The notes under the pieces are model-generated. The model saw only the letters and a program-made list of their open reading frames with translations. It searched no databases and had not been told where the DNA came from. This document shows positions 1 to 7,761 of a stretch of DNA of 64,000 nt, one piece after another. The translations under genes and the position numbers were made by a program. Source of the DNA: an uncultured Acetatifactor sp. Its GTDB lineage: Bacteria > Bacillota > Clostridia > Lachnospirales > Lachnospiraceae. How positions within the stretch are numbered: position 1 is the first letter of the stretch; the number at the start of each line of letters is the position of its first letter. The DNA is taken from NCBI GenBank assembly GCA_944383825.1, contig CALWRA010000012.1:1-64000 (forward strand), in the 5' to 3' direction.

Positions 1-174
1 ATATTGAAATCACATGGAAAATCTAAGGCGGTTATGACCGCTGTCATTTTTGAGGTAAATCTACTTCAATCTTCCCGCTTCGGTGAAGCGCTGCGCATCA
101 CCCAGGATAAACTGAACAGTAAGAATTTTTATGCCTTTAATCCGGGCTTTGATATGTGCGAAACATGTAATTAA
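1..174 (+). CDS. C-terminal end of an unknown protein (5' truncated)
   Basis: The frame that begins at base 1 is open for 57 codons and stops with TAA at 172-174. The visible tail is hydrophilic and ends in a Cys-x-x-Cys motif (MCETCN) three residues from the stop, which could be a metal- or thiol-active site. A strong terminator follows within 30 bases, as expected for a genuine gene end. I do not recognise the family. Start and most of the protein lie outside the window, so no function is proposed. Confidence 0.5.
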   Translation: MLKSHGKSKAVMTAVIFEVNLLQSSRFGEALRITQDKLNSKNFYAFNPGFDMCETCN

Positions 175-200
175 GGCCCCGAAGGGCAACAGTGCTTCAG

Positions 201-245
201 AGGACAGCTTAGGAAAACGTATCCTGGGCTGTCCTTTGTTTTTCT
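201..245 (+). terminator. Intrinsic terminator
   Basis: The left arm AGGACAGC (201-208) pairs with GCTGTCCT (228-235). The stem continues inward through two G-T pairs and AGGA/TCCT to a 7-base loop. A T-rich tract follows (236-244). It ends transcription of the gene that stops at 174. Confidence 0.75.
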
Positions 246-310
246 AAATGAGCGAAGCAGTCTTGCTGCATCTTGTCGGAGATATTGTATCATAGAATAA
301 AAAGAAATAC

Positions 311-338
311 TTGAAAAAATTATTGTTTTCAATAGAAT
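311..338 (+). promoter_or_regulatory. Candidate promoter for the two-component operon
   Basis: TTGAAA at 311-316 and TAGAAT at 333-338 are spaced by 16 bases, upstream of the response regulator. TTGAAAA and TTTTCAA (311-317 and 326-332) also form an inverted repeat across this promoter, so a repressor or activator could bind here. Inferred from sequence only. Confidence 0.4.
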
Positions 339-368
339 AAAGAATACAGTTTACACATGAGCGGCTTC

Positions 369-388
369 AGGATACAAAGAGGATACAA
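369..388 (+). promoter_or_regulatory. Direct repeat AGGATACAA x2, 11-base period
   Basis: AGGATACAA occurs at 369-377 and again at 380-388, so the copies start 11 bases apart. OmpR/PhoB-type regulators typically bind direct repeats with this period, and the next gene encodes such a regulator. Autoregulation is therefore likely but inferred. The repeat lies downstream of the candidate promoter, inside the leader. Confidence 0.4.
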
Positions 389-428
389 GCGCTCTGTAAA
401 TTTGTAAACAGTATGGAGGAGTGGGGAA

Positions 429-1082
429 ATGCTGAAAATATTGATCGCTGAGGATGAAGAACCCATAGCAAACCTGATTAAAATGAATCTGGACAGGGCA
501 GGATATGAGTGTTTATGGACCTCAAACGGAGAGGAAGCCGCCGATCTTATGACAAATGAACACTTTGATCTGGTGCTTTTGGATATAATGCTGCCGAAGA
601 TTAACGGCTATGAACTGATGGAATACGCAAAGGAGCTGGGGGTGCCGGTAATTTTCCTTACGGCGCTGGGAAATACGGAGCATAAAGTAAAGGGACTTAA
701 GATGGGAGCGGATGATTATCTGACGAAACCTTTTGAGATTGTAGAGCTTCTGGCTCGGGTGGAAGCGGTGCTGCGCCGGTATCACAAAACGGAAACAATG
801 ATTCAGGTGTTTGATGTGGTCATAGACACCTCGTCCCGTACCGTAACGCAAAACGGCACGCCGGTCCCTCTCACAATGAAGGAATTTGACCTGCTGCTAC
901 TTTTGGCCAGAAACAGAAAGATTGCCCTTTACAGGGAAACCATATATGAGAATGTATGGGGAGGGGAATATCTGGGACAGAGCAGGACGGTGGATTTACA
1001 TATCCAGAGACTGAAAAAGAAACTGAAATGGGAAAATGAAATTACAGCCGTATATAAGGTTGGCTACCGGCTGGAGGCATGA
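429..1082 (+). CDS. OmpR/PhoB-family response regulator
   Basis: This is a 217-residue DNA-binding response regulator. Residues 1-115 form a receiver domain with the acidic pocket E8-D9, phospho-acceptor D52 (motif LLDIMLP), T78 and K100 (LTKPF). Residues 125-217 form a winged-helix DNA-binding domain ending in the usual VGYRLEA signature. The ATG follows GGAGG at 416-420. The stop codon directly abuts the start of the sensor kinase gene, so the pair is co-transcribed and probably translationally coupled. The inducing signal and target genes cannot be read from the sequence. The 11-base direct repeat upstream suggests that it controls its own operon. Confidence 0.96.
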   Translation: MLKILIAEDEEPIANLIKMNLDRAGYECLWTSNGEEAADLMTNEHFDLVLLDIMLPKINGYELMEYAKELGVPVIFLTALGNTEHKVKGLKMGADDYLTKPFEIVELLARVEAVLRRYHKTETMIQVFDVVIDTSSRTVTQNGTPVPLTMKEFDLLLLLARNRKIALYRETIYENVWGGEYLGQSRTVDLHIQRLKKKLKWENEITAVYKVGYRLEA

Positions 1083-2507
1083 ATGAGATTTGCAGATAAG
1101 CTGTTTTTTACCACCACGGCTTTGTTGGCCGTGGTTTTTGCGGTTTTCGGGATCTGGATGGTTTCTTCCTATTTTCAAAATATTTTAAACCGTGAAATAG
1201 AGAGGGCGGACACAGAAAGCCGCATGCTTCAATATTTGTTTGAGGTGGCTTACCGCTCCACTCAGGAGTACGGAGAGGAATATGCAGTTCTGAAGGCTGT
1301 GGACAGTAGCATGAACAGTGTGGAAAAACAGGGACGTCGGTGTTTTGCGGTGGACGCGGACGGAAATTTTCTGTATGGTGATGAGCTGGGGCGGGATCCG
1401 GAATTTTTGCAGATGTATGAAGCCCTAAGAACAGAAATGGGAGAGGAGGACACTTATGCCTACGGCATTCGCCGTTGGAAGGAAGGGTATTGTCTTCTGA
1501 ATATATGCAAGGCAACCGTCGGTGAGAATTTCGTGTATCTTGGCATATGTATGGATGTGACGGACATTTATGCAGACAGACAGCTACTGCTGAACAGGTA
1601 TCGTTTTGCGCTTATTCTGCTTGCAATTGTGGGAGGCGGAGCTATTTACGGTATTTCCCGCTTTATGACTAGGCCCATCCACAGGCTTTCGGAGGTGGCC
1701 AGGGGCATTTCATCGGGGGAATACGGCAAACGAGCTGTGAACTTATCAGGCGATGAGATCGGAGAGCTTGCAGAAAGCTTTAATGGGATGGCAGATCGAC
1801 TGGTGGAACAAATGGAAGAAAAGGAGTTGGAGGCAAAGCAGAAGGAGGATTTTACTGCGGCTTTTGCTCATGAGCTGAAGACGCCCCTTACCTCTATTAT
1901 CGGATATGCGGATATGCTGAATTCCGTGAATCTGTCGGAAAAGGAAAAGAGGGAAGCCTATTTTTATATTTACAGCCAGGGGAAGCGCTTGGAGAGCCTT
2001 TCCCATAAGCTGTTAGAGCTTGTCAGCATGGATCGTCAGGAAATGGCGAGAAAGCCTGTCTCCACCAAGGATCTGGAGAAAAACCTCCATACGGCCATGC
2101 GGCCTGTTTTTGCAGGGAAAAAAATAAAGGGTAAAATTCTGCTTGAAAAAAGTGTGATTATGGGGGATTACGAGCTGCTTTTATCCTTGCTTTACAATCT
2201 TTTGGACAATGCGGTAAAGGCGGTGGAGGAAGGGGGCTTTATTCTGCTGAAGGGAAGCTGTGTTCCAGAGGGCTACGAAATAAAGGTTGTGGATAACGGA
2301 AGAGGCATCCCCCAAAAAGAAATTCACCGAATTACGGAGGCTTTTTACATGGTGGACAAGTCCCGCTCCCGAAAAGAAGGAGGTGCAGGCATAGGTATGG
2401 CATTGTGCAAAAAAATCATCACTTTACACGGGGGCACGCTGAGGATACAGAGCAGGCTTGGCGAAGGAACGGTGATAAAGGTCAGCTTTCCGGGGCGTTT
2501 AAGATAG
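1083..2507 (+). CDS. Sensor histidine kinase (HAMP, HisKA, HATPase)
   Basis: This 474-residue membrane sensor kinase is the partner of the preceding regulator. One membrane segment lies at about residues 10-31. An extracellular sensing region of about 140 residues follows, then a second membrane segment at about 174-193. A HAMP linker spans about 194-247. The phospho-accepting His is H263 in FAHELKTPLTS. ATP-binding motifs are the N box (LLDNAVKAV, about 373-381), G1 (VVDNGRGIP, 402-410) and G2 (GAGIGMAL, about 434-441). All catalytic motifs are intact. The sensing region matches nothing I can name, so the ligand is unknown. Confidence 0.96.
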   Translation: MRFADKLFFTTTALLAVVFAVFGIWMVSSYFQNILNREIERADTESRMLQYLFEVAYRSTQEYGEEYAVLKAVDSSMNSVEKQGRRCFAVDADGNFLYGDELGRDPEFLQMYEALRTEMGEEDTYAYGIRRWKEGYCLLNICKATVGENFVYLGICMDVTDIYADRQLLLNRYRFALILLAIVGGGAIYGISRFMTRPIHRLSEVARGISSGEYGKRAVNLSGDEIGELAESFNGMADRLVEQMEEKELEAKQKEDFTAAFAHELKTPLTSIIGYADMLNSVNLSEKEKREAYFYIYSQGKRLESLSHKLLELVSMDRQEMARKPVSTKDLEKNLHTAMRPVFAGKKIKGKILLEKSVIMGDYELLLSLLYNLLDNAVKAVEEGGFILLKGSCVPEGYEIKVVDNGRGIPQKEIHRITEAFYMVDKSRSRKEGGAGIGMALCKKIITLHGGTLRIQSRLGEGTVIKVSFPGRLR

Positions 2508-2531
2508 GAGATGAGAAAGGGGGAAATCAGT

Positions 2532-3374
2532 ATGAAAAAGCGCTTTTTCTATGGCGCATGTATATTTTTGCTGGTTTTTCTAATTGCTGCGGCCTGCTTT
2601 CTGCCCCATCTGTTTTTTCTAATGCAGGATGCCTACCGCATGGGGAGAACTTGGACTGAGGTCAGAACGGGGCTGGATGCGGACAGTCTGAATATACCTT
2701 ATGAAATGTCCATAGGGAAAAGGCTTGGAAATTTTGCAGAGAATGCAGGGACATATTTTGTGACGGGAACAGAGCTGGAGCCGGATGAGGAAAGCCTCCG
2801 GACAGTGGAGGAAGCGCTCTACCAGGATATTATTTTCATTATGGTGGATTCGGGTATGATCCCTGGCAGCTTTTTCGGAGGCTTTGAGATCGAGGAATGG
2901 AAAAAGTATGCTGTTTGCCATGAGGAAATGGATAAGGGAATTGCTGTCAGCGCCTGGTATTGTCGCCTTCTGCTGGACAATGGCGCAGAGGGAGAACTGT
3001 TGTTTGATGAAAAAACGGGGACGATTTATTATTTGAAGTACCAAAACAATCATGAGGAATCGTGGACAAAGGAGATTCAGGAGGCGTATGGTTATGACGA
3101 GGTTGGAAGCCCTTTGACGTTGCATGCAAGTGCCTATGAAATGCAATATGTGCTTTTTTCTTATTACGGTGCAGATTACCGGGAGGATACGGATCCGGCC
3201 CAAATAGTCGAGGTGAATGAAGGGGACAGCGTTACCTGGGATATTCTTCTGTCCTATGGTCAAAACTCTCTGAATTTTACTCTGAACGCATCCCAGAGCT
3301 ACGATTACTTTCCTGATTTGTCTCTTGGAATCAGCCAGATCGGGGAAATGATACCGGAGCTTGCCCGGAATTAA
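2532..3374 (+). CDS. Membrane-anchored extracellular protein, third gene of two-component operon
   Basis: This is a 280-residue protein of unknown family. The N-terminus (MKKRFF, then about 24 hydrophobic residues) is an uncleaved signal anchor; the rest is acidic and polar and should lie outside the membrane. The ATG at 2532 was chosen over the in-frame ATG at 2511 because the GAAAGGGGG site at 2514-2523 sits correctly only for 2532. The gene begins 24 bases after the kinase stop and must belong to the same operon. Third genes of this kind often modulate the kinase or are its target, but that is inference. Confidence 0.75.
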   Translation: MKKRFFYGACIFLLVFLIAAACFLPHLFFLMQDAYRMGRTWTEVRTGLDADSLNIPYEMSIGKRLGNFAENAGTYFVTGTELEPDEESLRTVEEALYQDIIFIMVDSGMIPGSFFGGFEIEEWKKYAVCHEEMDKGIAVSAWYCRLLLDNGAEGELLFDEKTGTIYYLKYQNNHEESWTKEIQEAYGYDEVGSPLTLHASAYEMQYVLFSYYGADYREDTDPAQIVEVNEGDSVTWDILLSYGQNSLNFTLNASQSYDYFPDLSLGISQIGEMIPELARN

Positions 3375-3479
3375 CTTTGCCTCAATCCGATAACATAATT
3401 TGCCTTCCATACAGATATATTATTGTGAAAGTCCCGATTGACTGTAAGCAAATGGTGTGTGGGAGGTTTTTTAGAGAAT

Positions 3480-4877
3480 ATGGGGGAAGTGATAAAGCAA
3501 ATAGATGATCTGATATGGGGACCGGCCATGCTGGCGCTTCTTTTGGGTACGGGCTGTTATTTAATGATAAAGCTGCGCTTTTTGCCGCTGCGCAATCTGA
3601 AAGCTGCGCTTTTTTATGCGGCGGGAGGCGGAAGAGCAGAGGAAAGTAAGAATAAAAGGGCGAAAGAGGCAACAGCGGGAATTTCTTCTTTTTCGTCTCT
3701 TATGACGGAGCTTGCGGCAACCATCGGCACGGGAAACATTGTGGGAGTTGCCGCTGCTATGGTTTTGGGCGGACCGGGGGCACTTTTTTGGATGATGCTG
3801 TCCAGTCTGGCGGGAATGGCCACAAAGTTGGTGGAAAGTATGCTTGCGGTAAAGTACAGAAGCAGAAACCGATCCGGCGAATATGTGGGAGGACCCATGT
3901 ACACCATGCAGAATGCATTTCCCATACGAGGGCTGGGAAGTGTTCTCGGGATGCTGTTTTCCCTGTTTGCCGTATGTGCCTCCTTCGGCATGGGAAATAT
4001 GACACAGTCTAATTCCATTGCCGCAGCAGTAAAGACGGCTTTTGGTGTGGATGAAGCGAAAACAGGCCTTATAGTGGCTATTGCCGCCATTTTGGCCGTA
4101 CTGGGCGGGATACGCACGATTTCCAGAGTGACTCAGGTGGTTGTTCCCCTCATGGGAATCTTTTATATGGCCGGAGCCATGACGGTGATACTGTTTCATG
4201 CGGAAAATGTCCCTGCCGGGATCGCCGGTATTTTTGTCTCGGCTTTTTGTCCGGAGGCGGTAAGCGGAGGAATTTTTGGAAGCGTTACGGTTTCTGCACT
4301 GGAGTCCGTGCGTTGGGGTGTTTCCAGAGGCGTCTTTTCCAATGAAGCGGGGCTTGGAGCCGCGGGAATCAGCGCCGCGGCGGCGGATACGGACGATTAC
4401 ATCAAGCAGGGATATATCAGCATGACGGGGGTATTTCTGGATACGATTGTGATCTGTTCTGTGACCGGGCTTGCCCTGGCGGCATCGGGAGTTCTGAGCT
4501 TAACCGATACCGGAGGAGAACCTCTCACGGGAACAGATCTGACCATCGCTGCGTTTTCAACAACCTTCGGAGATCTGGGAGCTTACTTTATCTGTGTGTG
4601 CATCACTCTTTTTGCCTTTGCCACAATCGTGGCCTGGGCTTATCAGGGAGAAAAGGCATTTGAATTTCTGATGAAGAAGCAGAAGTACTGTATATATTAC
4701 CGTTTTTTTTATGGGCTCGTCTCTTTCGTGGGCGCCGTATGCGCGCTTGAGGCTGTCTGGGATTTTTCCGATATCTGTAATGCTCTTATGGCGGTTCCCA
4801 ATCTCATCTGTGTGCTTGCGCTGTCGGGAGAGGCATGCAGAGAGCTTGGGAGTTCGGATTTTGGGAAAAAGAGTTGA
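3480..4877 (+). CDS. Sodium:alanine/glycine symporter (AGCS family)
   Basis: This 465-residue integral membrane protein imports a small amino acid (Ala or Gly in characterised members) with sodium. The family signature is clear: TELAATIGTGNIVGVA near residue 80, followed by ALFWMMLSSLAGMATKLVE, and later the RGVFSNEAGLG motif near residue 280. About ten membrane helices are visible. ATG 3480 is preferred because GGAGG lies at 3462-3466; an in-frame TTG at 3438 has no binding site. The gene precedes a peptidase gene, which fits amino-acid and peptide scavenging. No terminator is evident after it. Confidence 0.93.
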   Translation: MGEVIKQIDDLIWGPAMLALLLGTGCYLMIKLRFLPLRNLKAALFYAAGGGRAEESKNKRAKEATAGISSFSSLMTELAATIGTGNIVGVAAAMVLGGPGALFWMMLSSLAGMATKLVESMLAVKYRSRNRSGEYVGGPMYTMQNAFPIRGLGSVLGMLFSLFAVCASFGMGNMTQSNSIAAAVKTAFGVDEAKTGLIVAIAAILAVLGGIRTISRVTQVVVPLMGIFYMAGAMTVILFHAENVPAGIAGIFVSAFCPEAVSGGIFGSVTVSALESVRWGVSRGVFSNEAGLGAAGISAAAADTDDYIKQGYISMTGVFLDTIVICSVTGLALAASGVLSLTDTGGEPLTGTDLTIAAFSTTFGDLGAYFICVCITLFAFATIVAWAYQGEKAFEFLMKKQKYCIYYRFFYGLVSFVGAVCALEAVWDFSDICNALMAVPNLICVLALSGEACRELGSSDFGKKS

Positions 4878-4946
4878 GTTAATGTTTTCTGCGTGGTATG
4901 ATGAAAATTGTATCAGAAACAAAAATACCAAAAAGAGAGGATTATT

Positions 4947-6191
4947 ATGACAAAGACCATTGAAAATTTTCTGCGGTATGCGGCTGTGGATACTCAGTCC
5001 GCAGAGGGAGTTTCCACAACGCCCAGCACGGCGAAGCAGCATGACCTGGCGAAAATTTTGGTGCGGGAGCTGGAAGAGCTGGGCGCCTGCGACATCATAT
5101 ATGATACGGAGCATTGCTATGTGTATGCGGGAATTCCCGCGGCTGTGGGCTGTGAAAGCGCGCCTGTTGTGGGCTTTATCGCTCACATGGACACCTCGCC
5201 TGCAGTGACGGATACGGGAGTCAGGCCCAGAATAGTAGAGAATTACGACGGCGGCGACATTCTTTTAAATCGTGAGGAAAATATCGTCATGAGGCCCCAT
5301 GATTTTCCTGAGCTTCTGAACTACAAGGGACAGGATCTGATCGTCACGGACGGGACAACGCTTCTCGGGGCTGATGACAAGGCGGGAATTGCAGAGATCA
5401 TGGCTATGGCCGAATATCTGCTGCAGCATCCGGAATGCAGACACGGCAGAATCAGGATTGCCTTTACTCCTGATGAAGAGGTGGGAAACGGCGCGGAGCA
5501 TTTTGATGTAAAGCTGTTTGGCGCAGATTTTGCTTATACGGTGGACGGAGGCGCTCTGGGAGAGCTGGAATATGAGAATTTTAATGCGGCAGGCGCCACT
5601 CTGCATATCCGGGGCAGAAGCGTTCATCCCGGCTCCGCAAAAGGGAAGATGAAAAATGCCATATTGATTGCCCAGGAATTTCAGAGTCTTCTGCCTGTTT
5701 TTGAAAATCCCATGTATACGGAAAAATATGAAGGATTTTTTCACCTGGACAGTATTGCAGGAAATGTGGAGGAGGTGACGGCGGACTATATTATTCGGGA
5801 TCACGATGAAACGCTGTTTCAAAAGAAAAAAGATATGTTCCTTCAATGCGTGGACTTTTTGAATCATAAATATGGAGCCGGCACTGTTTTTGCAGACATG
5901 AAGGATTCCTATTACAATATGCGGAAAGTCATGGAGTCCCATATGCACCTGATAGAGAATGCGTCTGCCGCCATGAAAGAGCTTGGAATCCGGCCGAAAG
6001 TTTCCCCCATAAGAGGCGGAACGGATGGCGCAAGGCTTTCCTTTATGGGGCTTCCCTGCCCTAATTTGTGTACGGGCGGGGGGAATTTTCATGGCAAATA
6101 TGAATACGCCTGTGTTCAGTCCATGGAGGCGGTGACACGGTTGCTGATCCGTATTACGGAAAAATATGCGGGGGATGAGAGGGAATCATGA
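4947..6191 (+). CDS. pepT: Peptidase T (tripeptide aminopeptidase)
   Basis: This 414-residue cytosolic M20-family zinc aminopeptidase removes the N-terminal residue of tripeptides. Metal-binding motifs are [10 protein letters not shown] (His and Asp of site 1), LLGADDKAG (bridging Asp), [11 protein letters not shown] (catalytic and metal Glu) and VDGG. The C-terminal motif [19 protein letters not shown] is typical of PepT. Length matches E. coli PepT (about 408). ATG 4947 is chosen because AGAGAGGA sits just upstream. Its last four bases overlap the miaB start (ATGA), so the two are coupled. Confidence 0.95.
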   Translation: MTKTIENFLRYAAVDTQSAEGVSTTPSTAKQHDLAKILVRELEELGACDIIYDTEHCYVYAGIPAAVGCESAPVVGFIAHMDTSPAVTDTGVRPRIVENYDGGDILLNREENIVMRPHDFPELLNYKGQDLIVTDGTTLLGADDKAGIAEIMAMAEYLLQHPECRHGRIRIAFTPDEEVGNGAEHFDVKLFGADFAYTVDGGALGELEYENFNAAGATLHIRGRSVHPGSAKGKMKNAILIAQEFQSLLPVFENPMYTEKYEGFFHLDSIAGNVEEVTADYIIRDHDETLFQKKKDMFLQCVDFLNHKYGAGTVFADMKDSYYNMRKVMESHMHLIENASAAMKELGIRPKVSPIRGGTDGARLSFMGLPCPNLCTGGGNFHGKYEYACVQSMEAVTRLLIRITEKYAGDERES

Positions 6192-7627
6192 AGATAGATT
6201 TGGAACAGATCAGTCTGTCTGATCAGGCTCCCTCCGCCGAGCCTCAGAGACAGTATTATTTTATGGCCAGGGCCAGAGAGCATGTGAGGGGGCTGGAAAA
6301 AAAGCTGGGCCGCAGGCCGGTTTGCTGCGTCACTACCTTCGGGTGTCAGATGAACGCAAGAGATTCAGAGAAGCTGGTGGGAATCCTGGAGACGGTGGGA
6401 TATGAGATCACAGAAAATGAGAATGCGGATTTTGTGATTTTCAATACCTGCACGGTAAGGGACAATGCCAATCAGAGGGTATACGGCAGGCTGGGCGCGC
6501 TCAACGGCTACAAGAGACGTAATCCTCATATGAAGATTGCGCTCTGCGGCTGCATGATGCAGGAGTCCGCGGTAATTGATAAGCTGAAAAAAAGCTATGG
6601 CTTTGTAGATTTGATCTTCGGCACACACAATATTTATAAATTTGCAGAACTGCTTACCGCCTGCTTCGAGAGAGAAGGGATGGTAATAGACATCTGGCAG
6701 GATACGGACAAGATTGTGGAAGATCTGCCCGTGGAAAGAAAATATCCTTTCAAGTCCGGAATCAACATCATGTTTGGCTGCAATAATTTTTGCAGCTACT
6801 GCATTGTTCCCTATGTCAGGGGAAGGGAGCGCAGCAGGGAACCGGGGGACATTATCCGTGAAATTGAAGAGCTTGTGGCGGATGGCGTGATTGAAGTAAT
6901 GCTTTTGGGGCAGAATGTCAATTCCTACGGAAAAAATCTCAAGAATCCAACTACCTTTGCTCAGCTTCTCAGGCAAGTGGAAAAGATAGAGGGGCTTAAG
7001 CGTATCCGGTTTATGACCTCTCATCCAAAGGATTTGTCGGAGGAGCTGATACAGGTGATGAAGGAATCGAATAAAATCTGCCGTCACCTGCATCTGCCTC
7101 TGCAGTCCGGTTCAACGAAAATCTTAAAGGGAATGAATCGTTGCTATACCAAGGAGCAGTATCTGGAGCTTGCCCTGCGCATACGGAAGGAAATCCCCGA
7201 CATCTCCCTTACAACGGACATTATCGTCGGATTTCCGGGTGAGACCATGGAGGATGCGGAGGATACCATGGATGTGATAAGGAAGGTAAAATATGACAAT
7301 GCTTTTACCTTTATTTATTCCAAGCGGACAGGCACCCCGGCGGCAGCCATGGAAAATCAGGTTGCGAAGGAGCAGGTTAAGGAAGCCTTTGACAGGGTTC
7401 TCAAAGCAGTGCAGGAAACCGCAAAGGAACAGGCTGCCCGGTACCAGGGACAGATACAGGAGGCGCTTGTGGAGGAAATAAACGAAAATGATCCCACCCT
7501 GGTGACAGGAAGGCTTTCCAATAATATGCTGGTACATTTTCCTGGAGGAGCCTCTTTGATCGGCCAGCTTGTGCGTGTCTCCCTGGACCAGTGTCACGGC
7601 TTTTATTACATGGGACGTATGGTGTAA
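6188..7627 (+). CDS. miaB: tRNA-2-methylthio-N6-dimethylallyladenosine synthase
   Basis: This 479-residue radical SAM methylthiotransferase converts i6A37 to ms2i6A37 in tRNAs reading UNN codons. The N-terminal UPF0004 domain carries three cluster cysteines, in [23 protein letters not shown] and LCGCMMQE. The radical SAM domain has the CxxxCxxC motif in [22 protein letters not shown]-terminal TRAM-like domain follows. The gene lies upstream of miaA, which makes the i6A substrate, so the pathway is partly clustered here. The start overlaps the pepT stop by four bases. Confidence 0.97.
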   Translation: MKIDLEQISLSDQAPSAEPQRQYYFMARAREHVRGLEKKLGRRPVCCVTTFGCQMNARDSEKLVGILETVGYEITENENADFVIFNTCTVRDNANQRVYGRLGALNGYKRRNPHMKIALCGCMMQESAVIDKLKKSYGFVDLIFGTHNIYKFAELLTACFEREGMVIDIWQDTDKIVEDLPVERKYPFKSGINIMFGCNNFCSYCIVPYVRGRERSREPGDIIREIEELVADGVIEVMLLGQNVNSYGKNLKNPTTFAQLLRQVEKIEGLKRIRFMTSHPKDLSEELIQVMKESNKICRHLHLPLQSGSTKILKGMNRCYTKEQYLELALRIRKEIPDISLTTDIIVGFPGETMEDAEDTMDVIRKVKYDNAFTFIYSKRTGTPAAAMENQVAKEQVKEAFDRVLKAVQETAKEQAARYQGQIQEALVEEINENDPTLVTGRLSNNMLVHFPGGASLIGQLVRVSLDQCHGFYYMGRMV

Positions 7628-7643
7628 TTACTGACCCCTCTGA

Positions 7644-7672
7644 TTTACAATTACAACATTTTGTGGTAAAAT
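7644..7672 (+). promoter_or_regulatory. Promoter of the mutS-mutL-miaA operon
   Basis: TTTACA (7644-7649) and TAAAAT (7667-7672) are separated by exactly 17 bases, a good sigma-A promoter. It lies 17 bases after the miaB stop, so mismatch repair has its own promoter. Transcription should start near 7679, at the foot of the hairpin 7677-7704. Confidence 0.65.
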
Positions 7673-7676
7673 AACA

Positions 7677-7704
7677 ACGGATGCGCAAATTCTTGTGCAT
7701 CCGT
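7677..7704 (+). other. Perfect 12-bp hairpin at the 5' end of the mutS transcript
   Basis: The arm 7677-7688 pairs along its whole length with 7693-7704 (one G-T pair) across the 4-base loop ATTC. It sits at the predicted transcription start of mutS. Only three Ts follow, so it is a poor terminator for miaB. It is better read as a 5' cap-like stem that stabilises the mRNA or tunes mutS expression. Structure is seen; role is inferred. Confidence 0.6.
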
Positions 7705-7761
7705 TTATTGCTGGTGACAGCAGGAAATTGTACCAAAGACAGAAGAACAGGAGTAACAACT

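Noticed and set aside
2619..3410. Minus-strand open frame of 263 codons opposite the third two-component gene
   Set aside because: The plus-strand gene has a good binding site, operon position and a signal anchor; the minus frame has none of these.
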